Below are positions 14,602 through 24,488 of a stretch of 64,000 nucleotides of DNA, in pieces; within the stretch, counting starts at the first letter, position 1; each line of letters opens with the position of its first letter. The position numbers were made by a program, and so were the translations under genes. The notes under the pieces were generated by a model. It searched no databases. It was given only the letters and a program-made list of their open reading frames with translations, and was not told the DNA's origin. Source of the stretch: SZUA-442 sp963753185 (GTDB lineage: Bacteria; Actinomycetota; Acidimicrobiia; Spongiisociales; UBA5794). The stretch lies in assembly GCA_963753185.1 (NCBI GenBank), contig CAVWBO010000007.1, forward strand, positions 2,170,001 to 2,234,000. The letters run 5' to 3'.

Positions 14602-17340
14602 ATGCCTGATCGAGCCGGCGATCCCGATTCCGCACTGAGGGCCGACGTTCGCCTGCTCGGCGACCTGCTCGGGGAGACACTCGTGCGCCAGCACGGTCCG
14701 GAACTGCTCGACCTCGTCGAAGAGGTCCGATCCCTGGCGAAGACGGTGAGGGACACGACGGATCGTGATGCATCCGACCGGGCGGCGTCACAGCTCGTCG
14801 AGCTCCTCGACGCCATCGACATGGACCGCACGATCCAGCTGGTCCGGGCGTTCTCGACCTACTTCGCCCTCGCCAACGTCGCCGAACAGGAGCACCGGTA
14901 CGACACGGCGAAGCTGACCGTCGACCTCGCGACGACGGTTGACAAGATCCTCGATGCAGGCATCGACCGTGACCTCGTGGCCGACGTCGTGGACAGGCTC
15001 GAGGTCCGTCCCGTCTTCACGGCCCACCCGACGGAGGCAGCGCGCCGCTCGGTCCAGTCCAAGACCGTCGAAATCGCAGGGCTGCTGCGCGACCGGACGG
15101 TCCGGATCGCCTCCGATGCCGAGCGCGCCCGCGTGCGCCGCAGGATCGCCGAACTCATCGACGCGATCTGGCAGACAGACGAACTCAGGGTGGACCGCCC
15201 GACGCCGATCGACGAGGCGCGATCGGTGATCCACTTCTTCGACGCGCTCGCTGCTGACTCGATCCCAGAGGTCTACGACGAACTCGACCATCAGCTTCTC
15301 CGCCTCGGGATCTCCCTCGCCCCGGATCGCAAACCGCTTCGATTCGGCACGTGGGTGGGTGGCGACCGCGACGGGAACCCGAACGTGACTCCGGAGGTCA
15401 CGATCGAGGTCCTGAGGATCCAGCACGTCCACGCGGTGCGAGATCTCATTGCGAAGGTCGAGGACCTGGCCGTCGAGCTCTCCTCGTCGGATCGGATCGT
15501 TGGGGTCGCCCAGGAACTCCTCGAGTCGCTCGACGGGGACTCCCGTGTGTTCCCTGCCGTGCACAGCCGCTTCACCACCCTGTCCGCAGGTGAGCCGTAC
15601 CGGCAGAAGCTTGCCTTCATCCACGAGCGCCTCATGAACACGCTCGCCTCCTTCGAGAAGGGGGTGAGGCCGGACTCCCGGATCGCCTACGGGTCCGCGC
15701 TCGAACTCATCGACGACCTGATGGTCATTCGCCGCTCGCTCACGGAGAATCGGGGAGAGATGCTGGCGAGCGGGGCGGTTGCGAGGCTCATCCACCTCGT
15801 CAGCGCACTCGGGTTCGGGCTTGCCACGATGGACGTCCGCGAGCATGCCTCGAAGCACCACGAAACCGTCGCAGCCCTCTACGACACCGTCGGGGTTGCG
15901 TACGAGGCAACACCGGAAGGGATCGCCGTCGATGACCTGGTCGCCGAGCTGTCGGGACGCCGTCCGATCGCGTCGACCGCGACCACACTCGAGGGAGATG
16001 CCGCGAGGACGCTCGAGACGATGCGAACGGTGCTCACGGCCAAGGAACTGTTCGGCGAGGACGTGATCGAGTCCTACATCGTCTCGTGGACACGGGGTGC
16101 TGCCGACATCCTCGCCCCGATGGTGATAGCCAGGGAGGTCGGGCTGATCGACACCCACGCAGGCGTGGCGCGCATCGGTTTCGTCCCGCTGTTCGAAACG
16201 ATCGACGAGGTGAGGTCTGCCGGGGCGCTGCTCGACGAGCTTCTGTCCATCGGCCCGTACCGCGAGCACCTCAGGCTCCGAGGGGACCTCCAGGAGGTCA
16301 TGCTCGGGTACTCCGACTCGAACAAGCACGCGGGGATCGCGACGAGCCAATGGGAGCTCTACCGAGCGTCGCGCGACGTCCGGGACGTTGCGCGGAGCCA
16401 CGGCGTGGCGGTCCGCATCTTCCATGGCAGGGGCGGCACGGTCGGAAGGGGCGGAGGCCCCACCGAGGCGGCGATCCTCGCCCAGCCGTGGGGAACCGTG
16501 GACGGGCGCATCAAGATCACCGAGCAGGGAGAGGTGATCTCGGACAAGTACGCCCTCCCCGTCCTGGCGCGGCGCAACCTCGAGCTGACGGTGGCCGCAA
16601 CGCTCGAGGCTTCGCTCCTGCACCGATCGTCGCGCCAGTCTCCCGAGGTCCTCGAGAAGTGGGACCGCACGATGGGGGCCGTGTCCGATGCCGCGTTCAC
16701 GAAATACCGATCTCTGATCGACGGACCGAGACTCGTCGACTACTTCCTCGCCTCGACCCCCGTCGACGAGCTCGGCAGCATGAACATCGGATCACGGCCG
16801 AGCCGGCGACCCGGGTCGGGCTCGGTGTCGATCGAGGGCCTTCGCGCCATCCCGTGGGTGTTCGGCTGGACGCAGTCCCGCCAGATCGTGCCCGGCTGGT
16901 ACGGCGTGGGAACCGGCCTCGACGCGGCGAAGGCAGCGTTCGGATCCGGTGCCATCGCCGACATGTACGAGCGATGGTCGTTCTTCCGCACCTTCGTATC
17001 GAACGTCGAGATGACGCTCGCCAAGACCGACCTGACGATCGCCGCCCGGTACGCAGCACTGGCGACCGATGATCAGCGCTCGGTGTTCGAGGACATCTCT
17101 GCGGAGCACGACCGCACGGTCGCGGCGATCACGGCGATCACCGGATCCGGCCTCGTCGACCACGACCCCGCCCTCCAGAGGACGCTCGAGGTCAGGGACC
17201 GGTACCTCGACCCGATCAGCTACCTCCAGGTGTCGCTGCTGCGTCGGTGGCGGGACCACACCGGGGACGACGAGCAACTCCAGCGGGCGTTGCTCCTGAC
17301 GATCAACGGCCTGGCGTCCGGGCTCCGAAACACGGGTTGA
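14602..17340 (+). CDS. ppc: Phosphoenolpyruvate carboxylase
   Basis: A 912-residue enzyme of normal length. The first catalytic His lies in VFTAHPTEAARRS. GGDRDGNPNVT, GYSDSNKHAGIATSQWELY and FHGRGGTVGRGGGPTEAA are the other active-site blocks, the last being the second catalytic loop. It ends RNTG as expected for a complete chain. It fixes bicarbonate onto PEP to refill oxaloacetate. The start MPDRAGD at 14602 is chosen because a -10 box lies 7 nt upstream; the longer frame from 14545 would run through the promoter. The next gene, gatB, converges and its stop abuts. Confidence 0.97.
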   Translation: MPDRAGDPDSALRADVRLLGDLLGETLVRQHGPELLDLVEEVRSLAKTVRDTTDRDASDRAASQLVELLDAIDMDRTIQLVRAFSTYFALANVAEQEHRYDTAKLTVDLATTVDKILDAGIDRDLVADVVDRLEVRPVFTAHPTEAARRSVQSKTVEIAGLLRDRTVRIASDAERARVRRRIAELIDAIWQTDELRVDRPTPIDEARSVIHFFDALAADSIPEVYDELDHQLLRLGISLAPDRKPLRFGTWVGGDRDGNPNVTPEVTIEVLRIQHVHAVRDLIAKVEDLAVELSSSDRIVGVAQELLESLDGDSRVFPAVHSRFTTLSAGEPYRQKLAFIHERLMNTLASFEKGVRPDSRIAYGSALELIDDLMVIRRSLTENRGEMLASGAVARLIHLVSALGFGLATMDVREHASKHHETVAALYDTVGVAYEATPEGIAVDDLVAELSGRRPIASTATTLEGDAARTLETMRTVLTAKELFGEDVIESYIVSWTRGAADILAPMVIAREVGLIDTHAGVARIGFVPLFETIDEVRSAGALLDELLSIGPYREHLRLRGDLQEVMLGYSDSNKHAGIATSQWELYRASRDVRDVARSHGVAVRIFHGRGGTVGRGGGPTEAAILAQPWGTVDGRIKITEQGEVISDKYALPVLARRNLELTVAATLEASLLHRSSRQSPEVLEKWDRTMGAVSDAAFTKYRSLIDGPRLVDYFLASTPVDELGSMNIGSRPSRRPGSGSVSIEGLRAIPWVFGWTQSRQIVPGWYGVGTGLDAAKAAFGSGAIADMYERWSFFRTFVSNVEMTLAKTDLTIAARYAALATDDQRSVFEDISAEHDRTVAAITAITGSGLVDHDPALQRTLEVRDRYLDPISYLQVSLLRRWRDHTGDDEQLQRALLLTINGLASGLRNTG

Positions 17341-18804
17341 TCAGGCCCCGGTCTTGTCCCTGACGAGCCGTTGCACGATCTGTGGGTCGGCCTTGCCCCC
17401 CGTGGCCCGCATCACCTGACCCACCAGGAAGCCCATGGGCTTGAGGTCCCCGCCGGCGATCTTGGCGACTGCATCGGCATTATCGGCGAGCACCGCGTCG
17501 ACGGCGGACTCGATGGCGGACTCGTCCGAGACCTGGAGGAGGTCTCGTGCGTCGGCGATCGAGCGCGGCGTGCCCTCACCGTCCATCGCCGCGATCAGGA
17601 CGTCCTTCGCCGCAGACGATGAGAGTTGGCCTCGGTCGACCATCGAGGCGAGCTCGGCGAGATGCGCTCCAGTGAGCGCGCTCTTCGCGACATCGGTGCC
17701 GGTGCGGCGACTGTGGGCAACCACCTCACCCGTGAGCCAGATGCCCATCGTGCGTCCCGGGGCACCGAGCGCGACCGCATCGTCGAACAGGGAGGCAAGC
17801 TCGTCGGAGTCGGCAAGCATCTCGGCGGCTGCGGCGTCGGCACCGCGTTCGACGTACCGGACCCGCCGGGCAGCGGGAAGCTCTCCGATCGTCGACCGGA
17901 TCTCGTCCTGCCACGCCTGGGACACCTCGAGCGGCAGGAGGTCAGGGTCCTGGAAGTACCGGTAGTCCTCCGACTCCTCCTTCGTTCGCATCAACGAGGT
18001 GGCACCCGTCTCCTCGTTCCAATGCCTCGTTTCCTGCTGGATGACGCCTCCGGACTCGAGAACCCGGATCTGGCGGTCGATCTCGAAGGCGACCGCTCGC
18101 TGGAGGCTGCGCAGCGAGTTCACGTTCTTGGTTTCCGTGCGCGTCCCGAGGGTCGATGAACCCGCGGGACGGACCGAAACGTTGGCGTCGAAGCGCATCG
18201 AGCCCGCCTCGAGCCGCGCATCGGACACCCCGAGGGCGAGGACGATGCGCTGGAGCTCCGCGCCATACGCGCGGGCCTGCTCGGGCGTCCGGATGTCGGG
18301 CTCGGTGACGATCTCGACGAGCGGCACCCCGGCTCGGTTGAAGTCGAGGAGCGTGTGCGTTGCATCGTGGATACGCCCACCGCCTTCGCCGACGTGGGAG
18401 CTCTTGCCGGTGTCCTCCTCCATGTGGACCCTGGTAATGCCGATCGTTGTCGGCGCTCCGTCGACGTCAATGGCGATCGATCCGTGCTCACACACGGGGA
18501 ACGTGTACTGGCTGATCTGGTAGTTCTTCGGGAGGTCCGGGTAGAAGTAGTTCTTGCGGTAGAAGACCGACCGTTCGTTGATCGTGCACTCGAGCGCAAG
18601 GCCGATCTTGACGATCCCCTCGATCGCCTTCTCGTTCGGGACGGGAAGGGCGCCGGGGAGGGCGAGGCAGACGGGACAGCACTTGGTGTTCGGGTCCCCG
18701 TCACCATCCGCGGGGCACCCGCAGAACATCTTCGACGCGGTGCTCAGCTCCACGTGGGTCTCGATGCCGATGACGGGCTCCCAACGGGACAGTGGGGTGG
18801 TCAT
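17341..18804 (-). CDS. gatB: Aspartyl/glutamyl-tRNA(Asn/Gln) amidotransferase subunit B
   Basis: A 487-residue GatB. VIGIETHVELSTASKMFCGC at the start includes the first Zn cysteines, and CCPVCLALPGALP completes the site. The tail is a GatB/YqeY helical domain ending VQRLVRDKTGA. It activates Glu-tRNA-Gln (or Asp-tRNA-Asn) for amidation. ATG at 18804 overlaps the gatA stop (ATGA). It is last in gatC-gatA-gatB. Confidence 0.97.
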   Translation of the reverse strand: MTTPLSRWEPVIGIETHVELSTASKMFCGCPADGDGDPNTKCCPVCLALPGALPVPNEKAIEGIVKIGLALECTINERSVFYRKNYFYPDLPKNYQISQYTFPVCEHGSIAIDVDGAPTTIGITRVHMEEDTGKSSHVGEGGGRIHDATHTLLDFNRAGVPLVEIVTEPDIRTPEQARAYGAELQRIVLALGVSDARLEAGSMRFDANVSVRPAGSSTLGTRTETKNVNSLRSLQRAVAFEIDRQIRVLESGGVIQQETRHWNEETGATSLMRTKEESEDYRYFQDPDLLPLEVSQAWQDEIRSTIGELPAARRVRYVERGADAAAAEMLADSDELASLFDDAVALGAPGRTMGIWLTGEVVAHSRRTGTDVAKSALTGAHLAELASMVDRGQLSSSAAKDVLIAAMDGEGTPRSIADARDLLQVSDESAIESAVDAVLADNADAVAKIAGGDLKPMGFLVGQVMRATGGKADPQIVQRLVRDKTGA

Positions 18805-20285
18805 GGTGCCGTGACCTCGGAGGTTGCGAGGGGTGCGCGGGCGGTGAAGCCTGCGAGCCGCTCTACCTCGGCCGCCACCCGGAACATGGTCGCCTCGCCG
18901 AGGGCGGGAGCCATGACCTGGAACCCGATCGGCAACGCGTCGTCGTCGAGGCCGACGGGGACCGAGATCGCAGGGTCCCCTGCGAGGTTCGACGGGATGG
19001 TGCACACGTCCGAGTAGTACATGGCGATCGGGTCCGCCGACCGCTCCCCCACCTTGAACGCCGTCGTCGGGGACGTCGGCGACACGAGGGCATCCACCTG
19101 TGCGTACGCGGCAGCGAAGTCGTTCCGTACGAGCGTCCGAACCTTCTGCGCCTGGCCGTAGAACGCGTCGTAGTAGCCGGCCGAGAGTGCGTACGTGCCG
19201 AGGAGGATGCGCCGAATCACCTCCGGGCCGAAGCCCTCGGCGCGCGAGTGGCTCATCATGTCCTCGGTCGTCCCCGTCACGGTGGACCGATGGCCGTAGC
19301 GGACCCCGTCGAAGCGGGCGAGGTTCGCAGAGCACTCGGCAGGCGCGATGAGGTAGTACGCAGACAGCGCGTACTCCGAGGATGGCAGCGAGATGTCCAC
19401 GATCTCGGCGCCGTTCCCCGAGAGCTTGTCGACCATGGCGAGCGTCGCAGCCCTGACCTGGGGATCGATGCCCTCACCCAGCAGCTCGGTGACGACGCCG
19501 ATCCTCATGCCAGCCACCCCGGCGCCGAGCTGGGAGCCGAGGTCGGGAACCGGGCCGTCGATGCTGGTGGCGTCCATGCGGTCCCATCCCGCGACGGCAT
19601 CGAGCAGGGTTACGCAGTCCTCGACGGTGCGGGCGAACGGACCGATCTGGTCGAGGGACGAGGCGAACGCGATCAGCCCGTAGCGTGAGACGAGCCCGTA
19701 GGTCGGCTTCATGCCGACGACGCCTGTCAGCGCCGCCGGTTGGCGGATCGATCCCCCCGTATCGCTCCCGAACGCGCCGAACGCCGACCCGACCGCGACG
19801 GTCGCAGCCGAGCCACCGGACGATCCACCGGGGACACGGTCGGTGTTCCATGGGTTCCTCGTCGGGCCGAATGCCGAGTTCTCGGTCGACGAGCCCATGG
19901 CGAACTCGTCGAGGTTGGTCTTGCCGACGATCACGGCACCCGCGCTCTTCAGGCGTGCGACCACGGTTGCGTCGTATGGGGGCTTCCACCCCTGGAGGAT
20001 CTTCGACGAGGCCGTGGTCTCGATGCCCGTCGTGCACATGTTGTCCTTCAACGCCAGCGGGATCCCGTGGAGGGGACCAGCCTCCTTCCCGGCGGCGAGG
20101 GCGGCATCGGCGGCGTCGGCAGCGCTGAATGCGGCGGTGCGATCGATCGTCAGGAAGGCATGCAGGTGGGCCTCGGTGATGGCTGCCCGCCTGATCACCG
20201 CTTCGAGGAGATCACGGGATGTGAACGATCCGGCACGCAGGCCGGCTCCCGCCTCGGCTATTGACAGGTCGGCGAGGTCGTTCAT
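18801..20285 (-). CDS. gatA: Aspartyl/glutamyl-tRNA amidotransferase subunit A
   Basis: A 494-residue amidase-signature enzyme. The catalytic Lys is in ALKDNMCTTGIETT. The Ser-cisSer-Lys set continues in GGSSGGSAATVA and FGSDTGGSIRQPA. It releases ammonia from Gln for the GatB reaction. The MNDLADL start at 20285 overlaps the gatC stop by the ATGA pattern, whereas the open frame further upstream is gatC in another frame. A second amidase-signature protein at 58221 lacks gatB/C neighbours and is probably not GatA. Confidence 0.97.
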   Translation of the reverse strand: MNDLADLSIAEAGAGLRAGSFTSRDLLEAVIRRAAITEAHLHAFLTIDRTAAFSAADAADAALAAGKEAGPLHGIPLALKDNMCTTGIETTASSKILQGWKPPYDATVVARLKSAGAVIVGKTNLDEFAMGSSTENSAFGPTRNPWNTDRVPGGSSGGSAATVAVGSAFGAFGSDTGGSIRQPAALTGVVGMKPTYGLVSRYGLIAFASSLDQIGPFARTVEDCVTLLDAVAGWDRMDATSIDGPVPDLGSQLGAGVAGMRIGVVTELLGEGIDPQVRAATLAMVDKLSGNGAEIVDISLPSSEYALSAYYLIAPAECSANLARFDGVRYGHRSTVTGTTEDMMSHSRAEGFGPEVIRRILLGTYALSAGYYDAFYGQAQKVRTLVRNDFAAAYAQVDALVSPTSPTTAFKVGERSADPIAMYYSDVCTIPSNLAGDPAISVPVGLDDDALPIGFQVMAPALGEATMFRVAAEVERLAGFTARAPLATSEVTAP

Positions 20286-20569
20286 TCCCCGAGGATCCTC
20301 GGGACGCGGAACTGGCCCTCGTGGGCATCGGGAGCCTCCGAGAGGACGAGGTCCCTGTCGAGGCACGGGCGTATCTCGTCCGGCCGGAAGCCGTTCACCA
20401 TCGGGAGGGGATGCGAGGTCGGCTCGACGCCATCGGTCGGGAGTGCCTGGACCCGCTCGGCGTGCTCGAGGATGTCCTCGAGCTGTGCACCATACGTCTC
20501 GAGTTCGTCCGCGCTCAGGGCCAGACGGGCGAGGTGCGCGACCTTGGCGATGTCGATGTCGACGGGCAT
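20282..20569 (-). CDS. gatC: Aspartyl/glutamyl-tRNA amidotransferase subunit C
   Basis: A 95-residue GatC, first gene of gatCAB. It begins with the typical helix IAKVAHLARLALSADELETY. The loop region includes GVEPTSHPLPMVNGFRPDE and the end is EGQFRVPRIL. It steadies the GatA-GatB contact. A -10 box lies 7 nt before the ATG. Confidence 0.95.
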   Translation of the reverse strand: MPVDIDIAKVAHLARLALSADELETYGAQLEDILEHAERVQALPTDGVEPTSHPLPMVNGFRPDEIRPCLDRDLVLSEAPDAHEGQFRVPRILGE

Positions 20570-20576
20570 GTCCGCG

Positions 20577-20582
20577 ATGGTA
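20577..20582 (-). promoter_or_regulatory. -10 box of gatCAB (leaderless)
   Basis: TACCAT on the minus strand, 7 nt before the gatC ATG. The plus-strand box of the next gene (TACCGT, 20613-20618) lies about 30 bp away. Confidence 0.5.
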
Positions 20583-20612
20583 CCGAATGGCAGGACCCTG
20601 CATCTGCCGGGC

Positions 20613-20618
20613 TACCGT
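20613..20618 (+). promoter_or_regulatory. -10 box of the YczE-like gene (leaderless)
   Basis: TACCGT, 6 nt before the ATG at 20625. Confidence 0.5.
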
Positions 20619-20624
20619 TCACCG

Positions 20625-21287
20625 ATGCTCCCCATGCCATCTCGCTCCGAACTCGGGCGACGACTTCCCAGGCTCCTCGTCGGGCTCGTCCTCTTCGGAT
20701 TCGGCATCGCCCTCATGGTCCTCGCCGACCTCGGGCTCTCACCGTGGGAGGTGCTCCACCAGGGGATCTCGATCAACACCGGCATCCCGATCGGGACCGT
20801 CGGGATCATCACGGGCATGATCGTCCTGCTGCTGTGGATCCCCCTGCGGGAGCGGGCAGGCATCGGGACGGTCCTCAATGTGCTGCTGATCGGCGTGGTC
20901 ATCGACCTCACGCTGTGGCTGGCCCCGATCGACCCGACGCAGCCCTGGCACCGGTGGACGCTCCTCATCGTCGGCATCCTCATCATCGCCGTCGCTTCCG
21001 GCCTGTACATCGGTGTCGGCCTCGGTCCCGGTCCGAGGGACGGTCTGATGACGGGGCTCGGCAAGCGAGGCATCCCCATCGGGTGGGCACGGGGGGCGAT
21101 CGAGCTCACCGTCCTCGGGATCGGGTTCGTCCTCGGAGGCACCGTCGGTGTGGGAACCGTGCTCTTCGCCTTCGGGATCGGCCCCCTCGTCGGATGGATG
21201 CTCCCCGCTCTGACGATCGCCCCGGTACAGGGTCGAAGGGCGCCCGCGGTCCCGCCCACCGGCATCCCCGTCCCCGACGAGGCCTGA
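20625..21287 (+). CDS. YczE/YitT-like integral membrane protein
   Basis: A 220-residue protein with about five membrane segments. GFGIALMVLADLGLSPWEVL and LGPGPRDGLMTGLGKR are the two repeated helix-loop units seen in YczE-family proteins, whose function is unknown. The C-terminal 25 residues are Pro-rich and cytoplasmic-like. The frame is open upstream through gatC, but the -10 box 6 nt before ATG 20625 decides the start. Confidence 0.75.
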   Translation: MLPMPSRSELGRRLPRLLVGLVLFGFGIALMVLADLGLSPWEVLHQGISINTGIPIGTVGIITGMIVLLLWIPLRERAGIGTVLNVLLIGVVIDLTLWLAPIDPTQPWHRWTLLIVGILIIAVASGLYIGVGLGPGPRDGLMTGLGKRGIPIGWARGAIELTVLGIGFVLGGTVGVGTVLFAFGIGPLVGWMLPALTIAPVQGRRAPAVPPTGIPVPDEA

Positions 21288-21341
21288 CAGGTCCATCCGG
21301 CGTCGGAAGGCCTTCCACGCGCGCGACGACAGGGATGCGGC

Positions 21342-21866
21342 CTATGACACCCAGGACGTGGTGGTGATGCCGACGTCGACGCCATCAACGACGACCCATG
21401 TCCCACCAGACCACTGGAAGAGCACCGTCGACCCGTGGCCGCCATCTCTCGCCGTAACGGTGCCGACATCGATCGCCACGACGCCGTCCCCGAGTTCCTC
21501 GAGCGGGGCGATGGAGATCAGGACCCCCTCGGTGATGAACCCGTTCTCGTCGAAGAGCGCGTCAGCCTCGTCCGTGGTGACGATGCTTGCTCCGGGGAAC
21601 TCCCCGGCAATGGCGTCCCGAGTGGCCGGTGTCATGGGTACCTCGTTCCCGAGGAGCGTGGAGGCCTTGAAGAGCTGATCGTGGACGTACACACTGCCGC
21701 TCGAACAATCGGTACCACAAGCCTCTGCCATGGCCCTGACGGAAAGGTGCGCCTCGACTTCTGGGGACATGGGAGGTGGCGCCGCGTCATCGAGAGCAGC
21801 ATCCGCGCATGAAGCAAGGAGGACGAGGGCAGCTCCCGCTCCCACCTTCCACCAGCGCCGTTTCAC
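21342..21866 (-). CDS. Small lipoprotein of unknown function
   Basis: A 174-residue exported lipoprotein. A basic N-terminus (KRRWWK) is followed by a hydrophobic stretch and the lipobox LLASC. The mature part has two Cys close together (ACGTDCSSG) and no family I can name. GTG at 21866 is chosen over an upstream ATG because GAAGGAG lies 4 nt before it. TACCGT on the minus strand, about 30 nt upstream of the GTG, is a likely -10. Confidence 0.65.
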   Translation of the reverse strand: MKRRWWKVGAGAALVLLASCADAALDDAAPPPMSPEVEAHLSVRAMAEACGTDCSSGSVYVHDQLFKASTLLGNEVPMTPATRDAIAGEFPGASIVTTDEADALFDENGFITEGVLISIAPLEELGDGVVAIDVGTVTARDGGHGSTVLFQWSGGTWVVVDGVDVGITTTSWVS

Positions 21867-21993
21867 GAGACTCCTTCGAGACGGCCTCACGGTAGATCCG
21901 ACTGTCGACGATGAACGACCTGAACCTTCGGACGAGTAGCTGTTCGTTTCTCGGCCGTTCCGAATCTGTCACACCCGGCTGAGATCATGAGGC

Positions 21994-23418
21994 ATGCTCG
22001 GAATGAGAAACACTGCTGATGGCCGGTTCCCGGTCGACCTTGCTTCGGTCGATTCGGCATCCGTCGACACCGATTCGGTTGGTCCGGATGTGGTTGATCT
22101 GTTTGAGGTTCCGTTCGTGCCGGGTGCGATGCCTCCGGCGTGGGTTGATCCGTTCCCTGATGGGGTGATGGGACATGTCCCGGGTCGGGTTACGGAGTCG
22201 GTGCCGCCACGTCTGGATGGGATGGCTCCGGGTCCGGTGCTTGCTGCGTTCATGGCGTCGGTTGATGTGGAGCAGTTGTCGGGGTATGACATCGTGTCGG
22301 TGTTGGTTGCGCATCAACGGTTGGTGTCGCATTTCCAGGCGGCGGTGTATCGGGACATGATCGCCCTCATCGACGTGTTCGCCCAGGACGAGCCGTTTGG
22401 GGAGGCGTGTTTCGATGCGGAGGCCGAGATACGGGCCGCGTTGCATCTGACCCGCCGTGCCGCTGAGGGTGAGGTGTCGTTCGCGGTGGAACTCCACCGC
22501 CGTATCCCTGCCGTGCTGGAGGCGCTTGGGGCTGGTGTGATCGATGTTCGGCGTGCCAGGGTGATCGAACGCAACACCATCGACCTCCCTGTCGCTGTGG
22601 CCCAGGCGATCGTCGATCGGGTGATCGATGAGGCGCCGAATCTGACGACGGGTGAACTGGCGGCGCTGTTGCGCAGGCTCCGGGTCGAAACAGACCCTGA
22701 CGAGGCCACGTCACGGATGGAGCATGCAATCGATGAGCGCAGGGTGGTGCTCGAAGCCACCGCGGCGGGAACGGCGAACCTGCACGCCTATGACCTGCCA
22801 CCGGATCGGGCCGCAGCGATCATGGACCGCATCAACCACACCGCACGGCTCCTCCCCACCGACGACCGCACATCTGATCAGAGACGTGCCGATGTGTTCA
22901 TGGACCTCCTCGAAGGCACAACCGGCGTGGTGTCCGGGGTGAGGCGAGGCGTGGTCGATCTCCATGTCGATCTCGACACGTTGGCAGGGTTGAACGACCG
23001 GGCAGGAGAACTCGCCGGATACGGGCCCGTCACCGCCGACATCGCACGCAAAGTCGCCGCAAACGCAACCGACGCGCAGTGGCGGTACACCGTCACCGAC
23101 CCGAACACCGGTGCCATCATCGACACCGGGACCACCCGACGCCGCCCAACCGCACGCCAGCGGCGTGACGTGCAGGCCAGGGACCGCACCTGTGTGTTCC
23201 CCGGATGCCGCATGCCAGCACTCGCATCCGACCTCGACCACCGCATCCCATGGGCAGAGTCGGGCCGCACCAAAGCTTCGGATCTTGCACCGCTGTGCCG
23301 GCACTGCCACCGCATCCGCCACCAATCCAACTGGACCTACCGCCGCCACCCCAACGGACACACCCAATGGACCACCAAAACCGGACGAACCTACACCACA
23401 CGAAACCGATCACCCTGA
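21994..23418 (+). CDS. DUF222/13E12-repeat protein with C-terminal HNH nuclease domain
   Basis: A 474-residue protein. Residues about 80-340 form the DUF222 region (for example LTRRAAEGEVSFAVELHRRI). The end is an HNH nuclease: RTCVFPGCRMPALASDLDHR, then LCRHCHRIRHQSNW, with paired Cys for metal and a DH...H catalytic set. Such genes are multicopy in actinobacteria (the REP13E12 family) and may act as homing or phage-related nucleases. The first half uses more T-ending and TTG/GTG codons than neighbouring genes, a sign of transfer. ATG at 22003 is an alternative start. No flanking repeat was seen. Confidence 0.85.
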   Translation: MLGMRNTADGRFPVDLASVDSASVDTDSVGPDVVDLFEVPFVPGAMPPAWVDPFPDGVMGHVPGRVTESVPPRLDGMAPGPVLAAFMASVDVEQLSGYDIVSVLVAHQRLVSHFQAAVYRDMIALIDVFAQDEPFGEACFDAEAEIRAALHLTRRAAEGEVSFAVELHRRIPAVLEALGAGVIDVRRARVIERNTIDLPVAVAQAIVDRVIDEAPNLTTGELAALLRRLRVETDPDEATSRMEHAIDERRVVLEATAAGTANLHAYDLPPDRAAAIMDRINHTARLLPTDDRTSDQRRADVFMDLLEGTTGVVSGVRRGVVDLHVDLDTLAGLNDRAGELAGYGPVTADIARKVAANATDAQWRYTVTDPNTGAIIDTGTTRRRPTARQRRDVQARDRTCVFPGCRMPALASDLDHRIPWAESGRTKASDLAPLCRHCHRIRHQSNWTYRRHPNGHTQWTTKTGRTYTTRNRSP

Positions 23419-23435
23419 ACCACGGTGAACCGTCG

Positions 23436-24488
23436 CTAGCCGCGCTCGTCGCCCTCGAGGAACCGCTTGAGCACCTGATACGACGTGTCGAGGTGCACGA
23501 TCGGGACGTACTCCCCCACCTGGTGCGCCTGGGCAACCAAGCCGGGTCCGTAGTTCACCGCGATGGCACCACGGGACGTGAGGCGAGCGACATCCGTCCA
23601 ACCCTGCTTGGCGTTGCGGCCGGCGCCTGCGATCGCCTCGAGGCGCCTGACCTCGGGGTGGTCGGGGAATGCGCCTCCCGCAGGTGCCCGGTCCGTGATG
23701 ATGACCTCGTCGGCCTCAGTCGTCAGGTCCCTGAGCCGGGCGATCGCGTCGTCGATCGAGTAGATCGGCGGGAAGCGGTGGTTGAGGTTGATCGTGAACT
23801 CCGGCGGGATGATGTTGTTGGCGATCCCGCCGCTCGCCCTCGTGACGGAGAACACCTCGCGGTACTCCAGTCCATCGATGTCGACGAGGTCCGGTTCGAG
23901 GTCGTCGAGCTTCTTGAGCCACGCACCTGCCTTGGTGATCGCATTCTCCCCGAGCCACGGCCGTGCCGAGTGGGCGCTCTTGCCCTTGAAGACCACCGTT
24001 GCGTTGAGGACGCCGTTGCAGCCCATCTCGAGGTTGAGGTCCGTGGGCTCGAGCACGATCGACAGCGCAGCTTCGAGGAGCCAAGGCGCTGCGTCGAGGA
24101 CACGCTCCATCTCGTTCCCCGATGCCGGCCCCTCCTCCCCGGAATAGAACACACACACCAGCGACCCAACCGGGTCGAGCGTGTCGTCCTCGAGGAGCTC
24201 GATCATCACCGAGACGCCGGCCTTCATGTCCGTGGCGCCGAGTCCGACCACACGATCCTCCTCGACACGGGCCCTCGGGTCGCCCTGGACCGGGACCGTG
24301 TCGAGGTGGCCGTAGAGGACGTAGAAGGGCTCACCGGGTGCAGGTCGGCCGACGACCAACGAGTTCCCGATCCGCTCCACGGCATGGGCACCCGAGAACC
24401 GGGTCGCGAGGAGACTGCAGAGGGCATCCTCGTCACCGGTCACGGATGGGACATCGATGATCTCGACGAGGGTGTCGATGATGCTCAT
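23436..24488 (-). CDS. dapE: Succinyl-diaminopimelate desuccinylase
   Basis: A 350-residue M20 metallopeptidase. YGHLDTVP holds the first metal His and Asp, LGATDMKAG the bridging Asp and FYSGEEGP the catalytic Glu pair. The dimer domain is in the middle and HVDTSYQ-like HLDTSYQVL lies near the end. It removes succinate from N-succinyl-LL-diaminopimelate in lysine and peptidoglycan synthesis. The neighbours dapD and dapC, read in order dapC-dapD-dapE, fix the assignment. The start codon lies in an unusual 14-bp tandem repeat (next entry). Confidence 0.9.
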   Translation of the reverse strand: MSIIDTLVEIIDVPSVTGDEDALCSLLATRFSGAHAVERIGNSLVVGRPAPGEPFYVLYGHLDTVPVQGDPRARVEEDRVVGLGATDMKAGVSVMIELLEDDTLDPVGSLVCVFYSGEEGPASGNEMERVLDAAPWLLEAALSIVLEPTDLNLEMGCNGVLNATVVFKGKSAHSARPWLGENAITKAGAWLKKLDDLEPDLVDIDGLEYREVFSVTRASGGIANNIIPPEFTINLNHRFPPIYSIDDAIARLRDLTTEADEVIITDRAPAGGAFPDHPEVRRLEAIAGAGRNAKQGWTDVARLTSRGAIAVNYGPGLVAQAHQVGEYVPIVHLDTSYQVLKRFLEGDERG

